DNA of 63,945 bases from Flavobacterium psychrophilum (GCA_945872245.1 CAMBZB010000012.1:1-63945); one strand, 5' to 3'. Counted from the first letter of the stretch, positions 17,441-27,412 are shown. Numbers and translations: made by a program. The notes: generated by a model from the sequence alone, not told the origin.

Positions 17441-18982
17441 ATGAAAAGAGTTGTTGTCCTTGTTTTATGTTTGTTTTCCATTTGTGCCTCAGCCCAGGTC
17501 ACTAAAAAACCGTTGCCCCATAAATCGGGCTATGACATTACCATTAATATTAAAAACTGTAATGATACCTTGGCTTATCTTACCTTTTACCAGTTTGACA
17601 AAACCCTCATCAGGGATACTTGTACCCATATAAAAAACGGGAAAATCGTTTTTAAGGGAGAACAAAAACTTGACAAAGGCATTTATTCCTTGGTAAGCCA
17701 ACAAAAATCAATCTACTTTGATTTCTTCATTGACGAAAACACCCAAAACTTGGAGCTCAATAGTGATGCGAGTACTAGTATTGCTAAAGGCCTAACGGCC
17801 GTCAATTCGGATCGGGAGAATAATTTTTTAAACTATATCAAGTTTATAGGGATGCAAAATGATGATTTTGAAGCGGTAAAGCAAGAATCAAAAGGATTGC
17901 CTAAAAATGATTCCATTGCTAAAATCAGCGCCAAACAGAAAGTGTTAGACAAGGCCATTCAAGACTATGAAGAGCAATTTTTGGAGCAAAACAAGGGGTC
18001 TTATATAGGAGATGTATTAAACCTAAAAATGGAAAAGGTGCTCAAGGAAATCCCCAAAGCATCGAACGGCAGACCCGATAGTTTGATGGTGTATCAATAC
18101 TATAAAAAGCATTATTGGGACAATGTCGACTTCAAGGACGATGGCACGGTGCGGAATCCTTTTTTTTACAACAAGTTAAAGAAGTATTTTGACCAGGTGG
18201 TTGTTACGCATCCGGACTCCGTTTCGGTTGAGATTGATAGGATGATGGATAAGACTTTGCCAGGAAGTTTAGTCCATACCCTGTTGTTGGCTCATTTCAC
18301 CTACACTTATGAAACCTCTAAAATAATGGGATTTGATAAAGTTTTTGTGTACATAGCCGATAAATATTTCAAAACAGGAAAGGCCAATACCGTTTATGAC
18401 GATGGCGTTGTGAAGCAAATTATAAAGCAAAGCGATAAAGTAAGGCCACTTTTAGTGGGCGCTGTCGCCCCGGATTTGTCGATGATTAACGCCTCGGATC
18501 GGGATATTATAGCTAAAATGGGATTTGAAACCGCTAAAACTAGTGAAGAGGTCACCAAATTATTCTATAACAACAACTCTAAAATAAACAGCTTATTTAA
18601 CCACTTGCGTGATGTGAAGGCAGATTATCTCATCTTGGCTTTTTGGGATGTAGATTGCAGCCATTGTAAGGTCGAAATTCCAAAACTTTTAGAGGAATAT
18701 CATAAGTTGCAGAAGGAAAATAAAGATATAAAAGTATATTGTGTTTATACTCAAAATGAGGGGGAGAAATACATCAAATACCTCAACGATAATAAACTGG
18801 ATTGGATTAATGTATATGATGGAGTTCACTACAATAATGTTGTCGAAAAATACGATGTGTATTCCACGCCCGTAATTTATGTACTAGACCGAAATAAAGT
18901 AATCAAAGCCAAAAGAATAGGGGTAGAGCAACTGGATGATATCGTGAAATTTATGGAATTGGAATACAAAAAAGTAAAATAA
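17441..18982 (+). CDS. Secreted thioredoxin-fold protein (TlpA/DUF5106-like)
   Basis: A 513-residue exported protein. Residues 1-19 are a signal peptide ending ASAQ. The N-terminal part (about 30-130) resembles the DUF4369-type beta domain often placed before flavobacterial thioredoxins. A helical middle follows. The C-terminal 140 residues form a thioredoxin fold with the redox motif CSHC in the segment FWDVDCSHCKVEIPKL and a cis-Pro in STPVIYVL. It probably acts as a periplasmic disulfide reductase. It is monocistronic between two terminators. The exact family name is less certain than the fold. Confidence 0.85.
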   Translation: MKRVVVLVLCLFSICASAQVTKKPLPHKSGYDITINIKNCNDTLAYLTFYQFDKTLIRDTCTHIKNGKIVFKGEQKLDKGIYSLVSQQKSIYFDFFIDENTQNLELNSDASTSIAKGLTAVNSDRENNFLNYIKFIGMQNDDFEAVKQESKGLPKNDSIAKISAKQKVLDKAIQDYEEQFLEQNKGSYIGDVLNLKMEKVLKEIPKASNGRPDSLMVYQYYKKHYWDNVDFKDDGTVRNPFFYNKLKKYFDQVVVTHPDSVSVEIDRMMDKTLPGSLVHTLLLAHFTYTYETSKIMGFDKVFVYIADKYFKTGKANTVYDDGVVKQIIKQSDKVRPLLVGAVAPDLSMINASDRDIIAKMGFETAKTSEEVTKLFYNNNSKINSLFNHLRDVKADYLILAFWDVDCSHCKVEIPKLLEEYHKLQKENKDIKVYCVYTQNEGEKYIKYLNDNKLDWINVYDGVHYNNVVEKYDVYSTPVIYVLDRNKVIKAKRIGVEQLDDIVKFMELEYKKVK

Positions 18983-19042
18983 AAGGCTCTACTGGGTTTT
19001 GTGTGAAAAGCTAAAACATTTAAAATAAATTTTTAAATCTTT

Positions 19043-19114
19043 TAAACCATTAAGAGAGTTAAGAAAATTAAGATTTAAAATTTCTTAACGAACCTTAATT
19101 AACTGAATGGTTTT
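19043..19114. repeat. Imperfect inverted repeat
   Basis: AAACCATT at 19044-19051 is matched by AATGGTTTT at 19106-19114. Between them AGTTAAGAAA and TTTCTTAAC also oppose each other, so the 70-bp stretch can fold on itself. A related half, ACCATTAAGTGAGTTGAGAA, occurs at 231-250, which suggests a dispersed family. No coding potential. Confidence 0.5.
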
Positions 19115-19154
19115 GAGAAAAAATTGAATGTTCACAATATTTCCAGAAGAACCT

Positions 19155-19188
19155 AATAAAAAAGGCTCCTTTAAAAGCCTTTTTTATT
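19155..19188. terminator. Bidirectional terminator between the thioredoxin-like gene and rpe
   Basis: A 13-bp perfect stem AATAAAAAAGGCT with its complement and an 8-nt loop. The A-run and T-run let it serve both convergent genes. Its right end overlaps the rpe stop codon. Confidence 0.85.
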
Positions 19189-19852
19189 AAAAGGAAGCCA
19201 ATTTTTTCAAATCGGCAATGGTTTGGGTTGGGTTTTCTGCTTTGAAAACATAGTTCCCAGCCACTAATACATCGGCACCCGCCTCTACCAATTGTTTTGC
19301 GTTTTTATTGGTTACCCCGCCGTCAATTTCTATAATGGTGGAAGCGCCTTTGCTTTGTATTAACGCTTTTAATTTAGAAACCTTAGAATACGTATTGTCG
19401 ATAAAGGATTGTCCGCCAAAACCTGGATTTACACTCATAATACACACCAAATCAATATCGTTGATAACGTCTTCGAGCAAGTCTATATTGGTATGGGGAT
19501 TAATCGCCACTCCAGCTTTCATGCCCTCGGCTTTGATGGCCTGAAGCGTTCTGTGCAGGTGCGTGCAGGCTTCATAATGAACGGATAGTATATTGGCGCC
19601 CAAATTAGCAAAAGTTTTAATGTATCGGTCTGGATCCACAATCATCAAATGCACATCGATTGTTTTTTTGGCATGTCGTGTAATGGCATCCAAAACGGGC
19701 ATTCCAAAGGAAATATTAGGTACAAAAACTCCGTCCATGATGTCAATGTGAAACCAATCGGCTTGGCTGTTGTTTATCATTTCGATGTCACGTTGCAAAT
19801 TAGCGAAGTCAGCGGCAAGGACAGAGGGCGCAATTAGTGTATTTTTACTCAT
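19187..19852 (-). CDS. rpe: Ribulose-phosphate 3-epimerase
   Basis: A 221-residue TIM-barrel enzyme of the pentose phosphate pathway that interconverts D-ribulose 5-phosphate and D-xylulose 5-phosphate. The signatures APSVLAADFANL at the N-terminus, DIMDGVFVPNISFG with the metal-binding His/Asp, HLMIVDPDRYI, and SVNPGFGGQSFI are all present, followed by the phosphate-binding IDGGV. Length is normal. It appears to be transcribed alone from a promoter near 19962-19969. Confidence 0.95.
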   Translation of the reverse strand: MSKNTLIAPSVLAADFANLQRDIEMINNSQADWFHIDIMDGVFVPNISFGMPVLDAITRHAKKTIDVHLMIVDPDRYIKTFANLGANILSVHYEACTHLHRTLQAIKAEGMKAGVAINPHTNIDLLEDVINDIDLVCIMSVNPGFGGQSFIDNTYSKVSKLKALIQSKGASTIIEIDGGVTNKNAKQLVEAGADVLVAGNYVFKAENPTQTIADLKKLASF

Positions 19853-19961
19853 TGTTTGTGCTTTTTTTATTTGGGAATCGCAAAAAGCGATTTCATTTAG
19901 TGGTTGTGTTGGGCTGAAACTTCAAAATCCACAGTTCGTTTTTCAGCATGCAACATTTTGG

Positions 19962-19969
19962 CAAAGATA
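19962..19969 (-). promoter_or_regulatory. Putative rpe promoter, -7 element
   Basis: TATCTTTG on the minus strand matches TAnnTTTG. A TTG-like -33 (plus-strand ACAA at 19985-19988) lies about 16 bp upstream. The leader would be about 105 nt. Confidence 0.55.
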
Positions 19970-20046
19970 GTGGAAATTATAGAAACAATAATTGAAGTTT
20001 CTAAAGTTTGAAGAACGAAATTTGAACAACAAATTTCCAAATTTTC

Positions 20047-20078
20047 ATAAAAAAAACTCCGAAAGTGATTCGGAGTTT
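20047..20078 (-). terminator. Rho-independent terminator after rpoD
   Basis: A perfect 10-bp stem AAACTCCGAA with a 5-nt loop and its complement. On the minus strand it runs into a T tract. Confidence 0.85.
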
Positions 20079-20108
20079 AGGTATTTATTCTGGCACTTAG
20101 ACTTTGTC

Positions 20109-20972
20109 TTATCCCAAATAGGTTTTTAATATTTTGCTTCTTGAGGTATGTTTCAATCTGCGGATCGCTTTTTCCTTGATCTGGCGAACACGTTCGCGAG
20201 TGAGGTCAAAAGTTTCTCCTATTTCTTCCAATGTCATTGGGTGTTGATCGCCCAAACCAAAATACAAACGAACCACATCAGCCTCTCTTGGAGTCAATGT
20301 TTCCAATGAACGCTCAATCTCAGTACGCAATGATTCTTGGATCAAAACTCTGTCTGGATTTGGCGACTCGCCAGAACGCAATACGTCGTAAAGATTGGAA
20401 TCTTCTCCTTCAACAAGTGGCGCATCCATAGAAAGGTGACGCCCGGAGTTTTTCATAGACTCTCTTACGTCATTTACGGTCATATCCAATTCCTTGGCAA
20501 TTTCCTCAGCCGTTGGCGGTCTTTCGTTAGATTGCTCTAACAAGGCATACATTTTGTTGATTTTGTTGATAGAACCAATTTTATTCAATGGCAAACGAAC
20601 GATACGCGATTGTTCGGCCAAGGCTTGTAAAATCGATTGACGAATCCACCATACGGCATACGAAATGAATTTGAAACCACGAGTTTCATCAAAACGTTGT
20701 GCGGCTTTTATTAGACCTAAATTCCCTTCATTAATCAAATCGGGAAGAGTTAAACCTTGATTTTGGTATTGTTTGGCCACCGAAACTACGAAACGTAAAT
20801 TGGCTTTCGTCAATTTTTCTAGGGCAGCTTGGTCACCGGCTTTTATCTTTTGAGCCAATTCTACCTCTTCGTCGGCAGTAATTAAATCCACCTTTCCAAT
20901 TTCCTGTAAATACTTGTCTAATGATGCAGTTTCACGATTGGTAACCTGCTTGGTAATTTTAAGTTGTCTCAT
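20109..20972 (-). CDS. rpoD: Primary RNA polymerase sigma factor (RpoD/SigA)
   Basis: A 287-residue group-1 sigma factor. Region 1.1 is absent, as in other Bacteroidota. Region 1.2 starts near residue 17 ([12 protein letters not shown]), region 2 has [12 protein letters not shown] and the -10-recognising [10 protein letters not shown], region 3 follows, and region 4 ends in the helix-turn-helix [20 protein letters not shown]. It directs housekeeping transcription from the TTTG/TAnnTTTG promoters seen in this window. A purine-rich GAGGAGA lies 9 nt before the ATG, an unusually clear Shine-Dalgarno for this phylum. A candidate promoter lies around 21045-21075. Confidence 0.95.
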   Translation of the reverse strand: MRQLKITKQVTNRETASLDKYLQEIGKVDLITADEEVELAQKIKAGDQAALEKLTKANLRFVVSVAKQYQNQGLTLPDLINEGNLGLIKAAQRFDETRGFKFISYAVWWIRQSILQALAEQSRIVRLPLNKIGSINKINKMYALLEQSNERPPTAEEIAKELDMTVNDVRESMKNSGRHLSMDAPLVEGEDSNLYDVLRSGESPNPDRVLIQESLRTEIERSLETLTPREADVVRLYFGLGDQHPMTLEEIGETFDLTRERVRQIKEKAIRRLKHTSRSKILKTYLG

Positions 20973-21162
20973 AGTGGTGTCTCCTCAATTTTTTAAGTGT
21001 ACGAATGGTTATACGTGTGGAGTTATAGAAAAGTTACAAAAAATAGAAAATAGTTGTAATTTTTTTTCAAATAACAGTATTTAGATAATAAAAAAGTTGG
21101 CCAAAACAGCGATGGTTTAAAAACCAATGCTTTCAATACTCATAAGAGGAGACAAAATAAGA

Positions 21163-21870
21163 TTAGAGTTCTAGAAAATTGGCAACATTTTTACCATTCC
21201 ACTGTCCTAAAAATTTATAGGGAATAAATCTTGCAAATAGTTCTTCTTTATACCATTTGAGTTTTCTGGTAAGACGAACCACCTCTTTATGCTTTTCATT
21301 TTTATAGGCATAATCAATCATTTCTGCTTGTGTTTTCCAAATGCTTAAAGTAGCTTGTTGGATTAAAGGCCATTCGCCAACACCAATTGATAGCGCTAAT
21401 CCATCATAATCTTCTAGACTTTTACTCACATGACCGACCTTCCTCCAAAAAGAAATCAATTTTGAAAGTCGAATACTAGCTCGTGTTAAAACCATAACTG
21501 GCATATCTAAAGCCAATGTGGCATCAGAAACAAAAGGTTGCTTTCCGTCCCATTTTCCGTGGGCTTCTGCTGCATGTGCAAAAACGGTAAATGATTCGGC
21601 GCTTTTGGATTTATAATTGTTATAAAATGAATTTTTTTCAAAAAAATTAGTAGCATGCATTTCTGAATCCCAGATACATAGTAATGCATACGTACCAAAG
21701 TTTGGTTTCGAACTAAAACCATTTTCAGCACCTGAACCTAATAGCTTGTAGAACACAAGTCCTTCAATGTTTTTTAAATGAGAATGCCCTAATTGCATCT
21801 GGGACAATGCCCAAAGTTTGTTGGAAAAAGTTTCCAATTTAAAAAATGTACAAGTAGTTATTTGGCTCAT
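21163..21870 (-). CDS. CrtA-related carotenoid hydroxylase/monooxygenase
   Basis: A 235-residue member of the spheroidene monooxygenase (CrtA) family. Recognisable parts are the N-terminal TTCTFFKLETFSNKLWALSQ, MPVMVLTRASIRLSKLISFW and SIGVGEWPLIQQATLSIW. I place the start at MSQITTC rather than an ATG 19 codons upstream, because the family similarity begins there. CrtA proper makes 2-keto carotenoids; from memory, a CrtA-related protein of Flavobacterium P99-3 was reported as a 2-hydroxylase in myxol synthesis. Given the CruF and CrtD neighbours, that role is likely here. A 180-bp gap separates it from crtZ, so it may have its own promoter. Confidence 0.85.
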   Translation of the reverse strand: MSQITTCTFFKLETFSNKLWALSQMQLGHSHLKNIEGLVFYKLLGSGAENGFSSKPNFGTYALLCIWDSEMHATNFFEKNSFYNNYKSKSAESFTVFAHAAEAHGKWDGKQPFVSDATLALDMPVMVLTRASIRLSKLISFWRKVGHVSKSLEDYDGLALSIGVGEWPLIQQATLSIWKTQAEMIDYAYKNEKHKEVVRLTRKLKWYKEELFARFIPYKFLGQWNGKNVANFLEL

Positions 21871-22050
21871 AAAATGAATTATATTTCGAATGGGTTTGTG
21901 ATTGTAAATCAGATTATTTCTTTTCAACAGCCCCTACACGTATCAACGGAAATAGCTTTAAAATGGAAATAGGTGTTGTCAACACTTTTGGTAAAAGAAA
22001 ACTTTAAAAGGATATTAATCTAAATAAATGCTTAATTTGCGTATAGGATT

Positions 22051-22515
22051 TTAGATTTTTTTTGCGGCATCTTGAATGTATTTTTTCTTAATAATTAACA
22101 TTCCAAAACTTTCGCCACCTTCTTTTCCAGTGTTTTTATGATGCATTTTGTGGGCACGACGCAACGCTAAAATATAGACGTTTTTTGTTTTGGTAAATAC
22201 TTTAAAACGTTGGTGAATTATCAGGTCATGTACAAAAAAATAAGCTACGCCATAGGATAAAATACCAAAACCCACCCATGTGTACCAAGCATATTGGTTC
22301 ATCATTCCATACATAATGAGTAACCAACTTGGTACGGCATAAATGATAAAAAATAAATCATTTCGTTCAAACCAACTTTTATGGTCTTTCTTATGATGAT
22401 CTGCATGAAAATACCACATAACACCATGCATAATGTATTTGTGATTAGCCCAAGCAGAAAATTCTGTTAGTATAAAAGTGACTAAAACTATACTAGTATT
22501 AATTATTATTTCCAT
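22051..22515 (-). CDS. crtZ: Beta-carotene 3-hydroxylase CrtZ
   Basis: A 154-residue integral membrane di-iron hydroxylase of the fatty-acid-hydroxylase superfamily. The histidine clusters that bind iron are intact: HKYIMH, HADHH, HDLIIH and HKMHH. It adds a 3-OH to the beta-ionone ring. The start is one base from the stop of the cruF gene, so the two are certainly co-transcribed. Confidence 0.93.
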   Translation of the reverse strand: MEIIINTSIVLVTFILTEFSAWANHKYIMHGVMWYFHADHHKKDHKSWFERNDLFFIIYAVPSWLLIMYGMMNQYAWYTWVGFGILSYGVAYFFVHDLIIHQRFKVFTKTKNVYILALRRAHKMHHKNTGKEGGESFGMLIIKKKYIQDAAKKI

Positions 22516-22516
22516 A

Positions 22517-23143
22517 TTAGATAAATATAAATAAAAAAGTGAAAAATATTATTTGTAAAATCAATATTATGAAGGATACATTGCCATTACCTTTTATAAT
22601 TGTAGGGTAAAAAAAGTACGATGTAAAAAAAGCAACTCCAATCCAACTCAGATAATTATTAAAACTAGGTAATCCACCTTCAAATTGCCAAAAATCAAGT
22701 TTTGGTGCCACTTGTTCAATAACTAAGTCGATAAGGGTTACGAGTAAAGCAGCCACAATCAAAACAGTTATTTTGTTTGCAAAGATACGACTTACTACTA
22801 TGATTCCGGCACAAATGAGCATTGCCCAATTGATCGAAATGACCAGAGGTACATTAAGTAATTTATAGCCTAATCCATTTCCGTACGAATATTTTCCAAA
22901 AATGAGTCCAGTTTTTACGCCAATTACTTCAATAATAAAACCCAAAAACGCAATAGAAAAAAAGGCGACAAGAAATTTTTTATCGGCTAGTGGACTATGA
23001 ATTAAAAAAACAAAACAAGTTAGTAATAAAGTATAAGGCGTAAAAGGACTAAAAAAAGAGGGATTGACTACAAAACCAATTGAGCCAGATACATATACTA
23101 CAATTAGGAAATATAATAAATATGATTTGTACGTTTCTTTCAT
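22517..23143 (-). CDS. cruF: Carotenoid 1,2-hydratase CruF-like membrane protein (DUF422)
   Basis: A 208-residue protein with about six or seven hydrophobic segments. The conserved DUF422 features are the glutamate in IEVIGVKTGLIFGKYSYG and the downstream IDLVIEQVAPKLDFW. The family contains CruF, which adds water across the 1',2' double bond of a monocyclic carotenoid, and C50 bisanhydrobacterioruberin hydratases; heterodimeric lycopene cyclases are more distant. With CrtD and a CrtA-like enzyme beside it, CruF is the best reading. It overlaps crtD by 4 bp. Confidence 0.82.
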   Translation of the reverse strand: MKETYKSYLLYFLIVVYVSGSIGFVVNPSFFSPFTPYTLLLTCFVFLIHSPLADKKFLVAFFSIAFLGFIIEVIGVKTGLIFGKYSYGNGLGYKLLNVPLVISINWAMLICAGIIVVSRIFANKITVLIVAALLVTLIDLVIEQVAPKLDFWQFEGGLPSFNNYLSWIGVAFFTSYFFYPTIIKGNGNVSFIILILQIIFFTFLFIFI

Positions 23144-24612
23144 AGCATTTCTTGTTCTACTATAAGTTGACTGGCTATTTTTGCACTAAAAAGGCAAAGT
23201 GGAATACCTCCTCCAGGATGCACACTTCCTCCAACAAGAAACAAATTCTTAATACTTGACGAAAAATTAGCATGTCTTAAAAATGCCGCAAATTTATTGT
23301 TGCTAGAGTTGCCGTAAAGTGATCCTCCGAAAGAAGATGTTTGGGTTTCAATATCAATGGGACTTAAAGTGCTTTCTGTAATGATGTATTTTTCGATATC
23401 TGTTTTTAACATACTATTGATTTTTTCGATAACATTTTTTCGAATTGCTACTGCATAATCTATATTATCGCTTTTATTGTGCGGTACATTCACCATTACA
23501 AACCAGTTTTCACAACCTTCTGGCGCATCATCTTTGCAATATTTTGAAGTAATATTGATGTAAATTGTAGGGTCGTCAATTGGAAATTGTTTTGAAAACA
23601 AATGATCAAATTCTTTTTCATAATCATCACTAAATAAAATATTATGCAATCCCAACGCTGCAAATTCTTTGTTTATTCCCCAATAAAAAACATAGGCACT
23701 ACTAGATTTTTCTTGTTGAATAAGCTTTTTAGGGGTAAAAGATTTTGGTAATAAATTTTTGTAAAGTACATGGATATCTACATCGCTAGCCACAATAGCA
23801 AAGGGATAATTGACGCCATTACTTTTAATAGAAGAAATACGTTTATTAGACCCAACCTCTAGGGCTTCAACAGTTGCATTGTAATTAATAGTTACATTCG
23901 CTTCTTCAGCGAGTTTGACCAAATGTGTGGTTATTTGATGCATGCCTTTTTTTGGCAAATAAGCCCCAAGATTGAACTCTAAATGCGAAATCATATTGAT
24001 TAAGGCAGGTGCTTTGTATGGATTTGAACCGTTGTAAGTTGCAAATCGATTGAACAGTTGTACTGTTTTTTGATTGGAAAATGTTTGCGAATTTTTTTCG
24101 TTCATTGTACTGAATAAACCTAAGAAAGGGGAAAAAAATATACCTTTTAAAGTCTTAAAATTAATAAAATTTTTCAGTTGATGAAGCGATTGTTTCAAAA
24201 ATAAATCTTCAGTGGTTTTAAAATAAAAAGCGTTGCGCTTGATGTGTTTTAAAACAGTTTCTTTTTTTTCATTTAATTTTAAATGTACTTCCTCTGCAAA
24301 ATCATCCAAATTAGCGGATGCTTTTAATTGCGTTCCGTCTGAATAAAAATAGTTAGTTATGACGTCTAATTTCTGATATTCAAACTTATGTGAGCTTCCC
24401 TGTAATGCAGTCAACTCATCTATTAAAGCTGGCATAGTAAATAATGATGGCCCTTTATCAAATCGGAACCCATTCATATTGAGCTCACTCAATTTTCCTC
24501 CTGGATAACTATTTTTCTCAAAAATTGTTACCTTAAACCCTTGATTGGCCAGTCGAATGGATAGTGCAAGACCTCCAATTCCAGATCCAATTATACCAAC
24601 GGTTTTTGTCAT
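23140..24612 (-). CDS. crtD: 1-hydroxycarotenoid 3,4-desaturase CrtD (CrtI family)
   Basis: A 490-residue FAD-dependent carotenoid desaturase. The N-terminal dinucleotide fold is GIIGSGIGGLALSIRLA, followed by FEKNSYPGGK and FDKGPSLFTMP. The C-terminal carotenoid-desaturase signature LFLVGGSVHPGGGIP is present. CrtI (phytoene desaturase), CrtD and other members share this architecture. I favour CrtD because the gene is coupled to cruF and no crtB accompanies it, as would be expected for crtI. It is first in the operon. Confidence 0.78.
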   Translation of the reverse strand: MTKTVGIIGSGIGGLALSIRLANQGFKVTIFEKNSYPGGKLSELNMNGFRFDKGPSLFTMPALIDELTALQGSSHKFEYQKLDVITNYFYSDGTQLKASANLDDFAEEVHLKLNEKKETVLKHIKRNAFYFKTTEDLFLKQSLHQLKNFINFKTLKGIFFSPFLGLFSTMNEKNSQTFSNQKTVQLFNRFATYNGSNPYKAPALINMISHLEFNLGAYLPKKGMHQITTHLVKLAEEANVTINYNATVEALEVGSNKRISSIKSNGVNYPFAIVASDVDIHVLYKNLLPKSFTPKKLIQQEKSSSAYVFYWGINKEFAALGLHNILFSDDYEKEFDHLFSKQFPIDDPTIYINITSKYCKDDAPEGCENWFVMVNVPHNKSDNIDYAVAIRKNVIEKINSMLKTDIEKYIITESTLSPIDIETQTSSFGGSLYGNSSNNKFAAFLRHANFSSSIKNLFLVGGSVHPGGGIPLCLFSAKIASQLIVEQEML

Positions 24613-24663
24613 TTTACAATATTAAATTAAAATGCTAAAATAGTTTATTTACTGGGCAAAATA

Positions 24664-24706
24664 GTTTAACAATAGTTAAAAAATCCTATAAATAAGAACA
24701 AAAGTA
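24664..24706 (-). promoter_or_regulatory. Putative crtD promoter and GTTTAAC motif
   Basis: On the minus strand TACTTTTG at 24706-24699 matches the -7 element. Downstream, in the likely leader, the plus strand carries GTTTAAC at 24664-24670. The same 7-mer, in the other orientation, sits in the inverted repeat before the photolyase operon. A shared regulator is possible but the motif is short. Confidence 0.4.
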
Positions 24707-24746
24707 AATAAACCTACAAGTTTATATAAAGATTAAAACCATAACT

Positions 24747-24783
24747 AAAAAACCCGTTCCAAATGAATGAAACGGGCTTTTCT
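24747..24783 (-). terminator. Rho-independent terminator after pnp
   Basis: On the minus strand a stem of CCCGTT with AACGGG and a loop of about 12 nt is followed by a T run. Confidence 0.75.
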
Positions 24784-24825
24784 ATAAATAAACTTTAGTA
24801 AACTAAGATTTGATTACTCTATTTA

Positions 24826-26949
24826 TTATTCACGTGGAGGTCTTGGTATCAAAGCTTTTCTGGACACTTTCTCTTTACGAGTTTTTGGATCCAAACCTAA
24901 ATACTTAATCATGAAAACATCACCCATATTCACTACATCGGTAACATTTTCTGTTCTTTCCCAAGCTAATTCCGAAACGTGAAGCAACACTTCATTTCCT
25001 GGAGCATCAAGGTATTCAACCACTGCACCAAAATCTAGCATTTTGATTACTTTTACTTCATAAGCTTCGCCCATTTGTGGTTTGAAAGTAATAGACTGTA
25101 TTTTAGCCAATACTGCTTCAATTCCTGCAGGATCTGTACCAAGAATCTCGATAACTCCTTCTTCGTTCACTTCATTGATTACGATAGTAGTTCCAGTAGC
25201 TTTTTGTAATTCTTGAATTACTTTTCCACCAGGACCAATCAACGCACCAATAAATTGACCAGGAATAGTTCTAGTGATAATTTTTGGAGCATAGGTTTTA
25301 ACATCCGCTTTTGGAGCTGGTAAAGTATCCACTAGAATTTTAAGAATATGCAAACGACCCTCTCTGGCTTGCGCCAAAGCTTGTTCCATGATTTCATATT
25401 TCAATCCGTCAATTTTAATGTCCATTTGGCAAGCTGTAATTCCTTCGGTAGTTCCAGTCACTTTAAAGTCCATGTCTCCCAAGTGATCTTCATCACCCAA
25501 GATATCAGACAATACTGCGAAACGATCTCCGTCAGTAATTAATCCCATGGCAATTCCTGAAACAGGACGAATCATTTGAATTCCGGCATCCATTAAGGAC
25601 AATGTTCCAGCACATACCGTAGCCATTGAAGACGAACCGTTGGATTCCAATACTTCAGAAACCACACGAATGGTGTAAGGACAATCAGCAGGAATCATAT
25701 TTTTTAACGCTCTTTGAGCCAAGTTTCCGTGACCCACTTCTCTTCTTGAAGTTCCTCTTAGCGGACGAGCTTCTCCTGTAGAAAATGGTGGAAAATTATA
25801 GTGCAAGTAGAATTTTTCTTCTCCTTGTTCAGATGGAGAATCAATTTGGTTGGCTTCTCTGGAAGTTCCCAAAGTGGCTGTTGCTAAAGCTTGTGTTTCT
25901 CCACGGGTAAACAATGCCGAACCGTGCACGGAGGGTAAGTAATCCACTTCACACCAAATTGGTCTGATTTCGGTAGTTTTTCTTCCGTCCAAACGAGTTC
26001 CTAAATCTAGGGTTACATTACGAACCGCTTCCTTATTGGTTTTATAGAAATATTTTCCAATTAAATCGCCGTTTTCAGCTAATTCTTCTTCTGTAAATAA
26101 GGCTTTTACTTCTTCTTTAACAGCGTCAAAAGCCGCAGAACGTTCGTGTTTTGCCGAACCTTTACTGGCGATAGCATAAATTTTGTCGTAAGCCGCTGCT
26201 TTTACTTTTGCGTAAATTACATCGTCTTTTTTTTCAGTTTCATAAGTACGAACTTCTTTTTTTCCAAATGCGTTTGCTAATCTTTCTTGCGCTGCGATTT
26301 GTACTTTAATATGTTCGTGTGCAAATTTAATGGCTTCAACCATTTCAGCTTCTGAAATTTCTTTCATTTCTCCTTCTACCATTGCGATAGAATCGGTTGA
26401 AGCTCCAATCATCATGTCGATATCTGACAATTCTAATTGAGCACGGGATGGATTGATGATAAATTTACCGTCAATTCTTCCCACTCTAGCTTCAGAAATC
26501 AATGTTTCAAAAGGAATGTCAGACAAGGCTAAAGCTGCTGAAGCGGCTAATCCTGCTAATGCATCTGGCATTATTTCGTCGTCATGCGACATTAACTGAA
26601 TCATAACTTGCACTTCGGCGTGGTAATCACTCGGGAATAGAGGACGCAAAACACGGTCAACCAATCTCATTGTCAATACTTCGCTGTCACTTGGACGTGC
26701 TTCTCTTTTGAAAAAACCCCCAGGAAAACGGCCTGCGGCAGCGAATTTTTCACGATAATCTACCGTAAGCGGAAGAAAATCAATACCTGGACTCGCTTTT
26801 CTGGAAGATACAACTGTTCCTAAGATGACAGTTTTACCAATTCTTACTACTACGGAACCGTCAGCTTGTTTGGCTAAACGTCCTGTCTCGATTGTGATGC
26901 TTCTTCCATCACCTAAATCGATTTTTTCTACAAATAATTGTGGAATCAT
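24826..26949 (-). CDS. pnp: Polyribonucleotide nucleotidyltransferase (PNPase)
   Basis: A 707-residue phosphorolytic 3'-5' exoribonuclease that forms a trimer. Domain order is two RNase PH-like core domains joined by an alpha-helical domain (RNase PH 1 near 15-145, RNase PH 2 near 310-540), a KH domain with the loop [14 protein letters not shown], and an S1 RNA-binding domain ([17 protein letters not shown]) at the C-terminus. [12 protein letters not shown] in the second core is typical. It follows rpsO on the same strand, the classical rpsO-pnp order. Confidence 0.96.
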   Translation of the reverse strand: MIPQLFVEKIDLGDGRSITIETGRLAKQADGSVVVRIGKTVILGTVVSSRKASPGIDFLPLTVDYREKFAAAGRFPGGFFKREARPSDSEVLTMRLVDRVLRPLFPSDYHAEVQVMIQLMSHDDEIMPDALAGLAASAALALSDIPFETLISEARVGRIDGKFIINPSRAQLELSDIDMMIGASTDSIAMVEGEMKEISEAEMVEAIKFAHEHIKVQIAAQERLANAFGKKEVRTYETEKKDDVIYAKVKAAAYDKIYAIASKGSAKHERSAAFDAVKEEVKALFTEEELAENGDLIGKYFYKTNKEAVRNVTLDLGTRLDGRKTTEIRPIWCEVDYLPSVHGSALFTRGETQALATATLGTSREANQIDSPSEQGEEKFYLHYNFPPFSTGEARPLRGTSRREVGHGNLAQRALKNMIPADCPYTIRVVSEVLESNGSSSMATVCAGTLSLMDAGIQMIRPVSGIAMGLITDGDRFAVLSDILGDEDHLGDMDFKVTGTTEGITACQMDIKIDGLKYEIMEQALAQAREGRLHILKILVDTLPAPKADVKTYAPKIITRTIPGQFIGALIGPGGKVIQELQKATGTTIVINEVNEEGVIEILGTDPAGIEAVLAKIQSITFKPQMGEAYEVKVIKMLDFGAVVEYLDAPGNEVLLHVSELAWERTENVTDVVNMGDVFMIKYLGLDPKTRKEKVSRKALIPRPPRE

Positions 26950-27054
26950 AATTTTAATTCTTTAAGTTGAACATGGGTGTTAGTTGTGTTGTTGTTGCGT
27001 AGTTAATGCCTAAAACCCAATGAAAAACCAAACTTTTTTTAATGCGTATAAAAA

Positions 27055-27082
27055 CAAAAAGAGGCACTTTCGCACCTCTTTA
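27055..27082 (-). terminator. Hairpin between rpsO and pnp
   Basis: On the minus strand AAAGAGG pairs with CCTCTTT, closed by a GAAA-type loop, and a T run follows. It is likely an attenuating terminator, since pnp begins about 100 bp downstream. Confidence 0.7.
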
Positions 27083-27089
27083 CTATTGA

Positions 27090-27356
27090 TTATTTTCTGA
27101 TATTCAATACTTTTATAATCTCACGGTACCTGTTGATTTCTGTTTTCTTCAAGTAATCCAACAAAGATCTTCTTTTACCTACTAGCAATACTAAGGAACG
27201 CTCTGTGTTATAATCGTGACGATTTTTTTTCAAGTGCTCTGTTAGGTGGCTAATTCTGAAAGTGAACAAAGCGATTTGCGCTTCTGCCTTTCCTGTGTTT
27301 GTTTTTTCTCCGTGTTTAGCGAAGATTTCTTCTTTAACTTCTTTCGTTAAATACAT
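27090..27356 (-). CDS. rpsO: 30S ribosomal protein S15
   Basis: An 88-residue ribosomal protein that binds 16S rRNA helices 20-22 early in assembly. The core LFTFRISHLTEHLKKNRHDY and LLVGKRRSLLDYLKK are diagnostic. An in-frame ATG 13 codons upstream exists, but the family begins at MYLTKEVKEEIF, so the start at 27356 is chosen. A well-formed promoter lies 57 bp upstream. Confidence 0.95.
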   Translation of the reverse strand: MYLTKEVKEEIFAKHGEKTNTGKAEAQIALFTFRISHLTEHLKKNRHDYNTERSLVLLVGKRRSLLDYLKKTEINRYREIIKVLNIRK

Positions 27357-27412
27357 TCCAATATTATTTAAATGATTATTATGTATGTCGTGCATCTATT
27401 GCAAGACGGGCG

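Noticed and set aside
21100..21162. Hairpin-like TGGTTTTTAAACCA downstream of the crtA-like gene
   Set aside because: The stem is only 6 bp of mostly A-T pairs and no T run follows directly, so it is not listed as a terminator.
27357..27412. Possible S15 autoregulatory leader before rpsO
   Set aside because: The leader is about 50 nt and shows no convincing pseudoknot or S15-binding junction.
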